A stretch of DNA of 60,005 nucleotides from an uncultured Clostridium sp. (GCA_948470605.1 CAOKPI010000007.1:1-60005); one strand, 5' to 3'. Numbered from the stretch's first letter, positions 1 through 8,930 are shown. The notes: generated by a model not told the origin, from the letters alone. Made by a program: numbers and translations.

Positions 1-68
1 TCAATAAAACCTTTGATTTTCTAAGAAAAAATTTTTTATTCGTTATCACTGCCTATATTGAATTAAAC

Positions 69-97
69 TTGCAATTAACATAAAAATATGGTATAAT
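69..97 (+). promoter_or_regulatory. sigma-A type promoter
   Basis: TTGCAA at 69-74 and a perfect TATAAT at 92-97 are separated by 17 bases. It precedes the gene at 148 by about 50 bases, so it probably drives that gene. Confidence 0.7.
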
Positions 98-147
98 TAA
101 TAAAATAACATAAAAAATTATTTGTAAAAAAAGGAGGACAAAACATT

Positions 148-585
148 ATGAATGAAAAAGCAGAAGAGTGCAAAAAAAAGGCGATTGAGGCATTGGAAAA
201 CTGCCTGGAAGAGCTGCTCAAAGAATTTTTTAGGTTAAAAACAAGACTTATACAAAGACTTGATCATTTCCTTAAATCTGGAAAGGATATGAAGATAGGG
301 CTTCGGATTGAAGGTGTAGAAGTCGAAGAGAGTGAAAGATATGCTACAATTGTGGACGAGCTCTTTGTGTGTAAATTTAAGAAAGCTTTGGAAGCGTTGA
401 AAGAAAGTCAACAAGAAAAAAATATTAATTCAGATTTTTTCTGTAGAGAGAGAGACATTGTTAAATATATTGTTATTATCTCAACAGATGAAACATGGAT
501 ATACAGTATTAAGGAGTTTAATGAAATGCTAGATGTAAATGACAATATTATGTATTGTATTAGTGCTCTGCAGAGTTTTCAATGA
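148..585 (+). CDS. unknown 145-aa protein, probably foreign
   Basis: I do not recognise this family. The 145-residue product is charged and helical in its first half (Lys/Glu/Leu-rich, about residues 1-95), followed by a more beta-like segment; no signal peptide or membrane segment is visible. A good AGGAGG site precedes the ATG, a promoter lies upstream and a strong terminator follows, so it is a complete single-gene unit. It uses codons such as CTG, CTC and GAG more than the core genes do, and it contains an in-frame CGG (304-306) that must be read as Arg to give the full protein. With the IS110 fragment just downstream, this suggests recent acquisition from a donor that decodes CGG normally. 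Confidence 0.6.
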   Translation: MNEKAEECKKKAIEALENCLEELLKEFFRLKTRLIQRLDHFLKSGKDMKIGLRIEGVEVEESERYATIVDELFVCKFKKALEALKESQQEKNINSDFFCRERDIVKYIVIISTDETWIYSIKEFNEMLDVNDNIMYCISALQSFQ

Positions 586-599
586 ACTGGAGAAAAACT

Positions 600-655
600 A
601 GAAGCCAACCTTTTGGAACGAGTGTTCCGAGAGGTTGGCTTCCTCCATTTTTTAT
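600..655 (+). terminator. rho-independent terminator
   Basis: A long hairpin pairs AAGCCAACC (602-610) with GGTTGGCTT (632-641). An inner GGAAC/GTTCC stem is present and a T-rich tail follows. It ends the transcript of the gene at 148. Confidence 0.8.
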
Positions 656-907
656 ATTATAGGAAACAATATGAAACTTTTTAGTTTCGCAACACAAAGT
701 GAAAATAAATTGCCTTAACTAACAAAAGCATGTATAATATAAATATCAAGTATAAAGTAATTCTATGAACTTACTGGTATGAACAATCTGATAGGAAACT
801 GAAACTAGACATTTACTAAGAACAAAAAATTGTAGCCAAAGAGCACGTGAAAGAAATTTTTAAAATGGTTAGAAATGTTTAGATACTTGATAGAAAGTGG
901 TGAGTAT

Positions 908-1126
908 ATGGAAGCAAAGGTGAAAAGGTGTGCAGGATTAGATGTACATCAAGAGACAATTGTAGCATGTGTTCTAAAAGGTGAAATAGATAAAAAGCCC
1001 CAAAATGAAATTAGAACATTTGGAACATATACAAAAGATTTAGAAGAATTACATGAATGGTTGCTACAAGAAGAAATAGAACAAGTAGCAATGGAAAGTA
1101 CAGGGGTATTCTGGAAATGTGTGTGA
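908..1126 (+). pseudogene. IS110-family transposase, N-terminal fragment
   Basis: The roughly 72 residues from the ATG at 908 match the start of the DEDD (RuvC-like) domain of IS110/IS1111 transposases: the opening 'GLDVHQ' with its catalytic Asp, then 'AMESTGVFW' with the acidic residue and the STG motif. Full-length family members have about 400 residues, so this copy is cut off after the first catalytic block by TGA, and the C-terminal Ser-containing domain is absent downstream. An in-frame ATG at 875 exists, but 908 gives the usual family N-terminus. It is an inactive remnant marking past insertion-element activity. Confidence 0.75.
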
Positions 1127-1223
1127 AATAAGTTCAGAAAAAAATAGTTAAGTAAAACTTTTGATAGTGTAGATGAAATTATACGTTTCTTGAAAGAAAA
1201 GCAATTTGAACAGATTGAAAGAG

Positions 1224-1361
1224 ATGAATGGGAATGACATTTTTCGATTATTTAGGTTCATAGAACGGCAAGAAGAATGGTGTAAATACCAAGAATTCCA
1301 TGATATGAGCAAACTATTATTTAAAATGGATGAAGCGGAAAACGCAATAGGAAGACTGTAG
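1224..1361 (+). pseudogene. decayed ORF (45 aa)
   Basis: The stretch 1127-1491 has no intact gene. A 45-codon ORF here encodes a protein-like sequence ('FHDMSKLLFKMDEAENAIG'). A second open segment just upstream in another frame (about 1148-1242, 'VDEIIRFLKEKQFEQIERD') also looks like coding sequence, so this is probably the tail of a broken accessory gene. It contains an in-frame CGG at 1266. No function is assigned. Confidence 0.35.
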
Positions 1362-1370
1362 TATGAAATG

Positions 1371-1421
1371 GCCAGCATATTGGGGCAATTGCTCCGATGT
1401 GTTGGCTTCTTCCATTTATCA
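1371..1421 (+). terminator. rho-independent terminator
   Basis: The hairpin pairs GCCAGCATATTGGGGC with GCTCCGATGTGTTGGC around a 4-base loop, followed by a T-rich stretch. It separates the decayed region from priA. Confidence 0.7.
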
Positions 1422-1491
1422 TTTTTATCTGCTATCATCTTGTGAAACCCCAAAAAATTTGATATACTATTGCTAGAAAAGAGGAGAAAAA

Positions 1492-3760
1492 ATGATAGCA
1501 GAAGTAATCATCAACCGAACCGCCAAAAAACTAAATAGAATTTTTGACTATCGAATCCCAGAAAACTTAGAGGGGCTTATTTTTGTTGGAAGCAAAATTT
1601 TAGTACCCTTTGGAAAAGGTGGGAAACTAGAAGAAGCTTTTGTTGTAGGATTAAAAGAAAAAACGAGCTATCCCAATGAAATCAAAGAGATTGCCAAACT
1701 AGAAGAACAATTAAAAGACGAACAAATCGAATTAGCCACATGGATGGCAAAAAGATATTTTTGTAATGTATCAGATTGTATCAAATTAATGCTAACGCCA
1801 GGAAGCAGAACCAAAAACAAAGAAAAAAGAATCCAAGATAAAACCATAAATGCTATCTATTTAGGAAAAGATAGAGAAGAAATAGAACTAGACATCGAGA
1901 TAGGAAAAATCAAATCAGACAAGCAAAAGAAAATCCTCCATTTTGTAAAAGACAACGAAGGAGTCACCATACCAGAAATAGAAATGTTGACAGACTGTTC
2001 CAGAGCCATTGTTAATACGCTTATCAAAAATGGCTATTTGGAAATAGTCGAACAAAAAATAGAAAGAAATCCATTGCATTTAAAAGATGCAGAAACCATT
2101 CAACAAAGAGAAAAAACAGAAAAATTGCCATTAACAAAAGAACAAAAAATAGCATATCAAACAATAGAACGAACAATGGAGCAAAAGAAATATCAGTCTT
2201 TTCTACTATATGGGGTAACAGGTTCAGGGAAAACAGAAATCTATCTACAATTAATCCAAAAAGCATTAGAACAAGAGAAAACAGCCATCTTATTAGTACC
2301 AGAAATATCCTTAACTCCACAAATGTTAGACCGATTTATTGCCCGATTTGGAAAAGAAGAAATTGCCGTATTACATAGCAAACTGTCAATGGGAGAAAGA
2401 CACGATGAGTGGGAACGAATTAAGGAGAAAAAAGCAAAAATTGTAATAGGAGCTAGGTCAGCTATCTTTGCACCAGTTGAAAAAATAGGAATTATTATCA
2501 TTGACGAAGAACATGATAGTTCCTATAAATCAGAAGCCAGTCCAAAATACGATGCCAAAGAGGTTGCCAAACAGATTGCGAAACAAAGCAAATGTCCACT
2601 CTTATTAGGTAGTGCGACACCAGATATGAGAACCTATTATGCTGCCATACAAGAACAAAAACCAGATGTACAATTATTAACCTTAACCAAAAGAGCCAAT
2701 CAATCATCTTTGCCAAAAGTACAAGTAGTAGACTTAAAACAAGAATTAGTCAATCGGAAATCGTTCCATGTTAAGTATGGATTTATACAGTGCCATTGAG
2801 GAAAATCTAAAACAAAAAAGACAAACCATTTTATTTTTAAATCGAAGAGGGTATTCTACTTTTATTATGTGTAGAAATTGTGGGTATACTGTACAATGTA
2901 AGAATTGTAATATCAGTATGACTTACCATAGTTATGAAAAAAAGCTAAAATGTCATTATTGTGGGCAAGAAGAAAAAGTAGTAACCGTATGTCCAGAATG
3001 CCACAGCGATAAAATTCGCTATTTTGGGACAGGAACCCAGAAACTGGAACAAGAAATTAACAAACAGTTTCCAAACGCGAAAACAATTCGAATGGATATT
3101 GATACCGTAACCAAAAAGAACTCACATGAGGAAATTTTAAATCGATTTAAAAATGAAAATATCGACATCTTAATTGGGACACAAATGGTAGTGAAAGGAC
3201 ATCATTTTCCGAATGTTACCTTAGTTGGTGTTATTGCAGCAGATAGTTCTTTAAACATCGATGACTATCGAGCCAATGAGAGGACTTTTCAAATTTTGAC
3301 ACAAGTAGCAGGACGAGCAGGAAGGGAAAATCTACCAGGAAAAGTAATCATACAAAGTTATAATCCAGAAAATTTCAGCATTCAATGTGCCAAAAAACAA
3401 AATTATGAGAATTTTTATGAAACAGAAATAGCACTACGAAAGCAGTTGAAATATCCACCATTTTGTGATATAACAGTAGTGAGTTTTAATGGTTTACAAG
3501 AAACGGAAATTCAGCAAGCAAGTACATGGATGTATGAATGTTTAAAAAATAACTTAAAAGGAGAATCATTCAAAATATTTAAGCCAATGCCAGCACCCAT
3601 TGATAAAATACAAAATCGATACCGTTGGCGAATCATTCTAAAGGGGAATATGACGAATCCAGTAAATGACATATTAAATCAATGCTTGCAACAAGCTTAT
3701 GGAAAGAATTGGAAAAATACAAAAATAACGATGGATGTGAATCCAAATAATATGATGTAA
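1492..3760 (+). CDS. priA: primosomal protein N' (PriA helicase), +1 frameshift at CGG
   Basis: PriA is the superfamily 2 DNA helicase that reloads the replisome at stalled forks. About 755 residues result when the two reading frames are joined, the normal length. An N-terminal DNA-binding domain is followed by Walker A 'GVTGSGKTEIY' (about residue 243), 'IIDEEHD' (helicase motif II) and the 'CRNCGYTVQCKNC...CHYCG...CPECH' zinc-binding cysteines. The first frame ends soon after codon 421. The in-frame codon there is CGG (2755-2757). Skipping its C gives 'VN-GNRSMLS', the conserved PriA junction, and the second frame runs to 3760. Unless the shift happens, the protein lacks the zinc-binding region and helicase lobe 2. 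PriA is normally essential or nearly so, which argues against simple decay. def and fmt follow, a common order. Confidence 0.93.
2755..2757 (+). other. CGG +1 frameshift site in priA
   Basis: AAT CGG AAA is in frame with the 5' half. Dropping the C at 2755 gives AAT GGA AAT CGT TCC (N-G-N-R-S), which matches the PriA family and opens the 3' half. Confidence 0.85.
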
Positions 3761-3787
3761 AAGCAAAAAGTAAAGGGGATGAGAAAA

Positions 3788-4267
3788 ATGGCAATTCGAA
3801 ATTTGAGACTAGAAGGGGACGAAATCTTAAAAAAGAAATCAAGGGAAATAGAAACAATTGACGAAAAAATACAAATTTTAATTGATGACATGATAGAAAC
3901 CATGCATAAATATAATGGAGTGGGGCTTGCGGCAGTGCAAGTAGGAATTTTAAAAAGAGTAATTGTCATTGATTTATATGATGATAATGGACCAATTGTA
4001 ATGATTAATCCTGTTATTATAAAAACAAAGGGAGAACAAGAGGTAGATGAAGGTTGCTTAAGTTTTCCAAATCAATTTGCCAAAGTGGTTAGACCAGCAG
4101 AAGTAGTGGCAGAATACACAGATAGAGATGGGAAAAGAATGAAAGTAAAGGCAAAGGAATTGTTAGCACAAGCCATTAGCCACGAAGTTGACCATCTAAA
4201 TGGAGAGGTATTTATGGATAAGATACTACCAGGAACGTTAGAATACGTAGAACCAGAGGAGAAATGA
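3788..4267 (+). CDS. def: peptide deformylase
   Basis: Removes the N-terminal formyl group from new proteins in the cytoplasm. The three family motifs are present: 'GVGLAAVQVG' (motif 1, GxGLAAxQ), 'EGCLSFP' (motif 2, with the metal-binding Cys) and 'HEVDHLNG' (motif 3, HExxH). The start at 3788 is preferred over an in-frame ATG at 3779 because the AAGGGG ribosome site ends at 3778, leaving 9 bases to 3788. The product has 159 residues, normal for the family. It lies 27 bases after priA and is followed by fmt, which carries out the opposite reaction on initiator tRNA. The stop codon overlaps the left arm of a palindromic repeat. Confidence 0.96.
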   Translation: MAIRNLRLEGDEILKKKSREIETIDEKIQILIDDMIETMHKYNGVGLAAVQVGILKRVIVIDLYDDNGPIVMINPVIIKTKGEQEVDEGCLSFPNQFAKVVRPAEVVAEYTDRDGKRMKVKAKELLAQAISHEVDHLNGEVFMDKILPGTLEYVEPEEK

Positions 4268-4366
4268 TTTTGGGGACGGAGGAAAAAATCATGATGCATG
4301 AGAAATAAATAGTAGGATTTGGGACAATGAGGAAATCATGATTTTTTCCTCCATCCCCAAAATCAT
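4264..4366. repeat. palindromic repeat between def and fmt
   Basis: Inverted 32-base arms lie at 4264-4295 and 4335-4366 with one mismatch (GGGGACGGAGG against GGGGATGGAGG). The left arm supplies the def stop codon and the right arm ends just before the fmt ribosome site. It has no ORF and resembles a MITE or a large transcribed hairpin within the operon. Confidence 0.75.
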
Positions 4367-4378
4367 GAAGGAGGATTT

Positions 4379-5341
4379 ATGAACATTATTTTTATGGGAA
4401 CACCAGATTTTGCGAAAGAAAATCTGGAAGCAATTCATAAGGCGGGACACCATATCATAGGAGTGGTAACCAACCCAGACAGACCACAAGGAAGAGGCAT
4501 GAAATTACAACCATCAGAGGTAAAGAAATTTGCCTTAGAAAAAGAATTTAAGATATATCAACCATTACAAATAAAAAATAACACAGAATTCATAGAAGAG
4601 ATGAAAAGGCTCAATCCAGATGTTATTTGTGTGGTGGCTTATGGGACAATACTACCCAAAAATATATTAGAAATTCCTAAATTTGGTTGTATCAATGTCC
4701 ATGCTTCTATACTACCCAAATATAGAGGAGCAGCACCAATTCAATGGGCTGTTTTAAATGGTGATAAAACAACAGGAGTGACAACCATGTATATGGATAA
4801 AGGAATGGACACAGGAGATATTATTTTAAAACAAGAAATAGAAATAGGAGAAGAGGAAACAACAGGCGAATTATGGGATAGACTGGCTAAAATAGGAGGA
4901 GAACTTTTAGTAGAAACATTACAACAAGTGGAAAGGGGAATCGCACCGAGAGAGAAGCAAGGAAAGGATTTTACCATAGCACCGATGTTATCAAAGGAAA
5001 TGGCTAAAATTGATTGGGAGACAAAAACAGCACAAGATATTAAAAATCTAGTAAGAGGACTAAATCCTATTATGGGAGCCTATACCTATCTAGATGGAAA
5101 AAAGATAAAATTCTGGAAAGTAGATTTAGCAAAGAAAGAGGAAATTGTGCTAGAAGGTTTAACAGATGCTATGAAAAATGGAACAGTACTTGTTTCCCAG
5201 CCTAAAAAGGGTTTATTTATCAAAACAAAACAAGGTGTTTTAAAGGTACTGGAAATTCAAGGAGAAAATGCTAAAAGAATGCCGATTCAAGATTTTTTAA
5301 GAGGAAATGCAATTCAGGAATTTGAAATGTTTGAATCGTAA
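4379..5341 (+). CDS. fmt: methionyl-tRNA formyltransferase
   Basis: Transfers a formyl group from 10-formyl-THF to Met-tRNAfMet, making the initiator tRNA whose formyl group Def later removes. The 320 residues are the full family length. N-terminal 'MNIIFMGTPDFA' starts the formyltransferase fold; 'NVHASILPKYRGAAPIQWA' contains the conserved Asn/His and SLLPxYRG-like loop; 'MDKGMDTGDI' carries the catalytic Asp. The C-terminal OB-like tRNA-binding domain follows from about residue 205. The AAGGAGG site 4-5 bases before the ATG lies at the edge of the palindromic repeat. fhs, which makes the formyl donor, lies about 5 kb downstream. Confidence 0.96.
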   Translation: MNIIFMGTPDFAKENLEAIHKAGHHIIGVVTNPDRPQGRGMKLQPSEVKKFALEKEFKIYQPLQIKNNTEFIEEMKRLNPDVICVVAYGTILPKNILEIPKFGCINVHASILPKYRGAAPIQWAVLNGDKTTGVTTMYMDKGMDTGDIILKQEIEIGEEETTGELWDRLAKIGGELLVETLQQVERGIAPREKQGKDFTIAPMLSKEMAKIDWETKTAQDIKNLVRGLNPIMGAYTYLDGKKIKFWKVDLAKKEEIVLEGLTDAMKNGTVLVSQPKKGLFIKTKQGVLKVLEIQGENAKRMPIQDFLRGNAIQEFEMFES

Positions 5342-5385
5342 TTATTCTGTAAGTAATAGAAATTTATAAAATTTAATGAAAATAG

Positions 5386-5442
5386 TTGTAAAAACACTTA
5401 AAAATTGATATACTTGATAAGAATTTAAGTATATCAATTTTT
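5386..5442 (+). promoter_or_regulatory. promoter overlapping a hairpin, upstream of asp23
   Basis: TTGTAA (5386-5391) and TATACT (5409-5414) are spaced by 17 bases. The -10 lies in an inverted repeat (AAAATTGATATACTT / AAGTATATCAATTTT) ending in T's, which may also be the fmt terminator. Confidence 0.6.
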
Positions 5443-5465
5443 GATAGATAAAGGAGGATTTTAAA

Positions 5466-5912
5466 ATGAGTGAAGAAAATCAAGAAAAAGGTGAAATAGT
5501 AGAATTAGAAGAAGAAATAAAAACAGAAAACGAAGGAATACAAATATCCAATGATGTAGTAGCAGTCATTGCAGGTGTAGCAGTATCAGAGGTTTCAGGA
5601 GTAGCTGGTATGGCAGGTGGATTTGCAGGAGGTATATCAGAAGTATTTAGTGGAAAGAAAAATCTAGCCAAAGGAATTAAAGTAGAAGTAATGGAAGCAC
5701 AAGCTAAAATTGATGTTAATATTATAGTAGAATATGGTTCCAGAATTCCAGATGTTGCATTTGAAATCCAAAATAGAGTAAAAAAAGCAGTAGAAAGCAT
5801 GACAGGTTTAAAAGTAGAAGAAGTAAATGTACATGTACAAGGTGTTAATACTGATAATGCTAAAGAAGAAATAAAACAAGAGGAAGACACAGAAGAAGCA
5901 GAAGAAGATTAA
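5466..5912 (+). CDS. Asp23/Gls24 family envelope stress protein
   Basis: A DUF322 (Asp23/Gls24) protein of 148 residues. After an acidic N-terminus comes the domain core 'ISNDVVAVIAGVAVSEVSG' with the Gly-rich 'GMAGGFAGGI' loop, then 'IKVEVMEAQAKIDVNIIVEYG' and 'VKKAVESMTGLKVEEVNVHV', all typical. The C-terminus is highly acidic. In Firmicutes this protein is abundant, is tethered at the membrane by AmaP and contributes to envelope homeostasis. AmaP and a DUF2273 protein follow directly, completing the usual three-gene unit before nusB. Confidence 0.9.
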   Translation: MSEENQEKGEIVELEEEIKTENEGIQISNDVVAVIAGVAVSEVSGVAGMAGGFAGGISEVFSGKKNLAKGIKVEVMEAQAKIDVNIIVEYGSRIPDVAFEIQNRVKKAVESMTGLKVEEVNVHVQGVNTDNAKEEIKQEEDTEEAEED

Positions 5913-5932
5913 TAAAAAATGGAGGAAATGAA

Positions 5933-6487
5933 ATGAAAATTTTAGAAAAAATTGCACTAATTATTTATTCTAGTATCATGTTAATTGTATCTATGATTCT
6001 ATGCTTATTAGTATTTGGATGGTTAGATATAGGATTAGTAGGAAATGTTATAACAACAATTATAGTAGGGGAAACATCAAGTAAAATACTATTGGGAGTA
6101 AGTGTTGTATTTATCTTATTATCGATTAAATGTATCTTTTTCGATGGTAGCTCAAAAGAGCAAATGAACGAAAGACAAGGAATACTTTTAGAGAACGAAA
6201 GTGGAAAACTAATGATTTCAAAAGAAACCATTCAAAATTTAGTAAATTCAGTCGCTTTAAATTTTCAAAGTGCGGAAGATGTAACCACTAGAGTGGAATT
6301 AGATAAAGAGAATAATGTTAGGGTTTTTGTTAATTTGATTGTAAACGAAGAGGCTATCATAAAGGATTTATCCGTAAATCTTCAAGCGAAAATAAAAGAG
6401 AAAGTAAAAACAGCAACTGATTTAGAGGTGAAAGAAGTAAATATAACAGTTAAGAAGGTGGCTCCAACACAACAAGAAACAGAGTAA
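5933..6487 (+). CDS. amaP: AmaP-type Asp23 membrane anchor
   Basis: Anchors Asp23 at the membrane in characterised Firmicutes. The 184-residue protein has two N-terminal membrane segments (about residues 6-28 and 47-65), then a cytoplasmic Asp23-like domain that includes 'VNSVALNFQSAEDVTTRVEL' and ends with 'VKTATDLEVKEVNITVKKV'. It starts 20 bases after the asp23 stop codon with a GGAGG site, so the two are co-transcribed. The assignment rests on the membrane-plus-Asp23 architecture and the position between Asp23 and DUF2273. Confidence 0.85.
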   Translation: MKILEKIALIIYSSIMLIVSMILCLLVFGWLDIGLVGNVITTIIVGETSSKILLGVSVVFILLSIKCIFFDGSSKEQMNERQGILLENESGKLMISKETIQNLVNSVALNFQSAEDVTTRVELDKENNVRVFVNLIVNEEAIIKDLSVNLQAKIKEKVKTATDLEVKEVNITVKKVAPTQQETE

Positions 6488-6508
6488 TTTGAAAGGAATG
6501 TGATAAGA

Positions 6509-6709
6509 ATGAACTTAAAAGAATTTTGGAACAGTTATAAAGGAGCAATCATAGGGATTGTTGTTGCCATATTAATTTTAGTAACTAGATTACATGATTT
6601 AATATTAGCCATTGTAATTTTAGTATTAGGAGCATTAACAGGAAACTATGTACAACAAAACAAAGAGGACGTAAAAACAAAATTAAAAACATTTATTGAT
6701 AAAATGTAG
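6509..6709 (+). CDS. DUF2273 small membrane protein
   Basis: A 66-residue protein with two closely spaced hydrophobic helices ('AIIGIVVAILILVTRL' and 'LILAIVILVLGALTGNY') and a basic tail, the pattern of DUF2273. These proteins almost always accompany Asp23/AmaP and probably help anchor them; the exact role is unknown. An in-frame GTG at 6500 could be the start, but the ATG at 6509 gives better spacing to the AAAGG site at 6493. Confidence 0.85.
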   Translation: MNLKEFWNSYKGAIIGIVVAILILVTRLHDLILAIVILVLGALTGNYVQQNKEDVKTKLKTFIDKM

Positions 6710-6718
6710 AATGAGATA

Positions 6719-6762
6719 AAGGAGGAAATGTTAGCCTTTAAGGCTAACATAAGCTAGAAGAT
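6719..6762 (+). promoter_or_regulatory. palindrome between ribosome site and nusB start
   Basis: An AAAGGAGG site (ending 6725) is separated from the nusB ATG (6763) by a 23-base near-palindrome (6728-6750, GTTAGCC/GGCTAAC) and a CTAGAAGAT tail. If it folds, the ribosome site comes within reach of the ATG. Read as an ORF, the palindrome encodes MLAFKANIS. The same arrangement recurs before 8931. Confidence 0.6.
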
Positions 6763-7164
6763 ATGAACAGAACAGCCATTAGAGAGCAAGCCTTTAAATT
6801 AATATATAGTTTAGAAATACAAAAACAAGATAATTTAGAAGAAGCCATAGAATTATATGAACAAAGTAATGAAATTTCAGATGAAAAGGCAAAAGCATAT
6901 ATAAAAGATGCTATTTTTGGTATTGAAAAAAACAAAGAAGACATTATTCAACAGATAGAAAAAAACTTAAAATCAGACTGGAAATTAGAAAGAATTTCCA
7001 AAATTGATTTAGCGATTTTAAAGTTGGCCATTTATGAGTTGAAATATACAGAAATACCATTTAAAGTAGCGATTAATGAAGCAGTAGAATTAGCCAAAAA
7101 ATATGGAGAGGATGCTTCTAAAAACTTTGTCAATGGAATCTTAGCGAGTGTAGTAAAAGAATAG
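6763..7164 (+). CDS. nusB: transcription antitermination protein NusB
   Basis: An all-helical 133-residue RNA-binding protein that joins NusE (S10) on boxA RNA to allow antitermination in rRNA operons. '[18 protein letters not shown]' is the family start (R-x-x-A-x-Q-x-L-Y). The C-terminal core '[19 protein letters not shown]' and '[23 protein letters not shown]' are NusB signatures. Order asp23-amaP-DUF2273-nusB-xseA-xseB is common in Clostridia. Its start is 42 bases from the ribosome site because of the inserted palindrome, which may tune translation. Confidence 0.95.
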   Translation: MNRTAIREQAFKLIYSLEIQKQDNLEEAIELYEQSNEISDEKAKAYIKDAIFGIEKNKEDIIQQIEKNLKSDWKLERISKIDLAILKLAIYELKYTEIPFKVAINEAVELAKKYGEDASKNFVNGILASVVKE

Positions 7165-7174
7165 AGGTAAGAAT

Positions 7175-8368
7175 ATGAAATATGCAGATATGGCGATAAC
7201 AGTTTCAGACTTAAATCAATATATCAAAAACAAGATAGCAGAAGACGAATATCTAAATGAAATACTGGTAAAAGGAGAAATTTCTAATTTTAAAAATCAT
7301 TATACAGGGCATATGTATTTTACACTAAAAGACGAGAAATCTCTCATAAAATGTATTATGTTCAAATCGTATGCCCAAAAGTTAAATTTCATGCCAAAAG
7401 ATGGAATGAAGGTATTTCTTTTTGGGGGCGTTTCTGTTTTTGAAAGAGATGGCGTGTATCAAATTTATGTCAAAGCTATGGAAGAAGATGGTTTAGGAGA
7501 TTTATATACAAAATATCAAGAATTAAAAAATAAATTAGAAGAGCAAGGTTTATTTGACGAAGAACATAAAATGCCAATTCCTAAAATGCCAAAAGTAATA
7601 GGTGTGCTAACTTCCCAAACCGGTTCTGTAATTAGAGATATTATTAATGTATCTACCAGAAGAAACCCAAATGTAGTCATTCGTTTATTGCCAGTTCCAG
7701 TACAAGGAGAAGGGGCAGCTCAAAAAATTGCAGAAGGTATTCAATATATGAATCGAAACAAGTTAGCAGATGTATTGATTTTAGCAAGAGGAGGAGGTTC
7801 TTTAGAGGATTTATGGCCATTTAATGAAGAAATGGTAGCACATAGTATTTATCATTCAGAAATCCCTATTATATCAGCAGTCGGTCATGAAACCGATTTT
7901 ACCATAGCTGATTTTGTAGCCGATTTACGAGCTCCAACACCTTCCGCTGCTGCTGAATTAGCCGTTCCCGACAGCTATGAGATAAAACAAAAAATCATAA
8001 CGTATCAAAATCGATTAAGAATGGCTTTGCTTAAAAAAGTAGAGGTTATGAAATTACGATACGAAAAAAGTATGTCAAGTTTCGTTTTTAAAGAACCAAC
8101 ACGTAGAGTACAAGAAAATTATATCAGGATAGATAATTGCGTAAAACAACTGGAAATGCTAATAAGAGCAAAACAAGAAAAAGAAAAGATGAAATATAGC
8201 GAACTGATTGCTAAACTAGATGCGTATAGCCCATTAAAAACATTATCGAGAGGATATTCGATTACGCAAAAGAATGGAAAAGTGGTTAAAACACAAGCAG
8301 AGCTGAAATCTGGTGATGTGCTTGAAATTCGATTTGTGGATGGACAGGTAGAGGCGAAAGTAAAATAA
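7175..8368 (+). CDS. xseA: exodeoxyribonuclease VII large subunit
   Basis: Catalytic subunit of the nuclease that degrades single-stranded DNA in both directions. 397 residues: N-terminal OB fold ('LVKGEISNFKNHYTGHMYFTL'), then the nuclease core with 'IGVLTSQTGSVIRDI', 'ILARGGGSLEDLWPFNEE' and 'ISAVGHETDFTIADFVADLRAPTPSAAAE', all diagnostic. A long coiled coil follows, which binds several XseB subunits, then a small C-terminal domain ('LSRGYSITQKNGKVV'). It begins 10 bases after nusB. The small subunit xseB follows after an inserted repeat. Confidence 0.97.
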   Translation: MKYADMAITVSDLNQYIKNKIAEDEYLNEILVKGEISNFKNHYTGHMYFTLKDEKSLIKCIMFKSYAQKLNFMPKDGMKVFLFGGVSVFERDGVYQIYVKAMEEDGLGDLYTKYQELKNKLEEQGLFDEEHKMPIPKMPKVIGVLTSQTGSVIRDIINVSTRRNPNVVIRLLPVPVQGEGAAQKIAEGIQYMNRNKLADVLILARGGGSLEDLWPFNEEMVAHSIYHSEIPIISAVGHETDFTIADFVADLRAPTPSAAAELAVPDSYEIKQKIITYQNRLRMALLKKVEVMKLRYEKSMSSFVFKEPTRRVQENYIRIDNCVKQLEMLIRAKQEKEKMKYSELIAKLDAYSPLKTLSRGYSITQKNGKVVKTQAELKSGDVLEIRFVDGQVEAKVK

Positions 8369-8422
8369 GTTATTATTATCATTTATAATAGTAAAGTTTA
8401 TTATATTTTTATTTGTAACTCC

Positions 8423-8625
8423 CAACTGCATAACAGACTGTAAACAAAACTATTAAGTTATAAATAACTTAATAGTAGTATTGCACAGAAAATTTACTTT
8501 GTAAATTTTTGCGTCGACAAATCTTTACGCTTTTAAAAAGCGAGATTTGTCTGGAAAATTTGGTAACAGTCTATAATTTGTTGGTCCCCCCGAATTGTTA
8601 TTTCATAAAAATGTAATAAACTTTA
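8423..8625. repeat. structured repeat C between xseA and xseB
   Basis: The 292 bases between xseA and xseB hold no gene. They start with TAACTCCCAACTGC, contain nested stems (ACTATTAAGTTATA/TATAACTTAATAGT type; AAAATTT.AC/GT.AAATTTT; AAATC...CGC/GCG...GATTT) and end with AACAGTCTATAATTTGTTGG and CCCCCCGAATTGT. The same outer ends occur at 29596-29680 with a much shorter middle. Confidence 0.6.
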
Positions 8626-8660
8626 AATAAAGATAGAAGTGATTAAAAAAGGAGGTTAAG

Positions 8661-8882
8661 ATGAGTAAGAGTTTTGAAGAGCAAATGGAAGCTTTAGAAG
8701 AAATTGTAGAAGAATTAGAAAAGGGAGAATTGAGTTTAGAAGATTCCGTTTCCAAATTTGAAGAAGGAATCAAAATTTCAAAACAATGTAATAAGACATT
8801 AGAGGAAGCAGAAAAGAAAATTACGATTTTAGTCAATCACGAGGGAGAGATGAAAGAAGAAAATTTTGAAACAGAAGAATAA
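8661..8882 (+). CDS. xseB: exodeoxyribonuclease VII small subunit
   Basis: The 73-residue accessory subunit of exonuclease VII, which wraps the XseA coiled coil. 'SFEEQMEALEEIVEELEKGELSLEDSVSKFEEG' style sequence with the 'LE.G...LE.S...FE.G' pattern is diagnostic, followed by 'C-N-K-T-L-E-E-A-E-K-K-I'. A good AGGAGG site precedes the ATG. It would normally abut xseA; here repeat C separates them, probably still within one transcript. Confidence 0.95.
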   Translation: MSKSFEEQMEALEEIVEELEKGELSLEDSVSKFEEGIKISKQCNKTLEEAEKKITILVNHEGEMKEENFETEE

Positions 8883-8892
8883 AAAATAGAAG

Positions 8893-8930
8893 GGAGGACA
8901 TGTTAGCATTTAAGACTAACATACTAGAAG
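8893..8930 (+). promoter_or_regulatory. palindrome between ribosome site and DUF212 start
   Basis: GGGAGG is followed by ATGTTAGCATTTAAGACTAACAT (a 23-base imperfect palindrome) and ACTAGAAG before the ATG at 8931. This closely matches the nusB leader. The palindrome's own ATG opens a 20-codon ORF (MLAFKTNILEDERF...) overlapping the real start in another frame. Confidence 0.6.
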
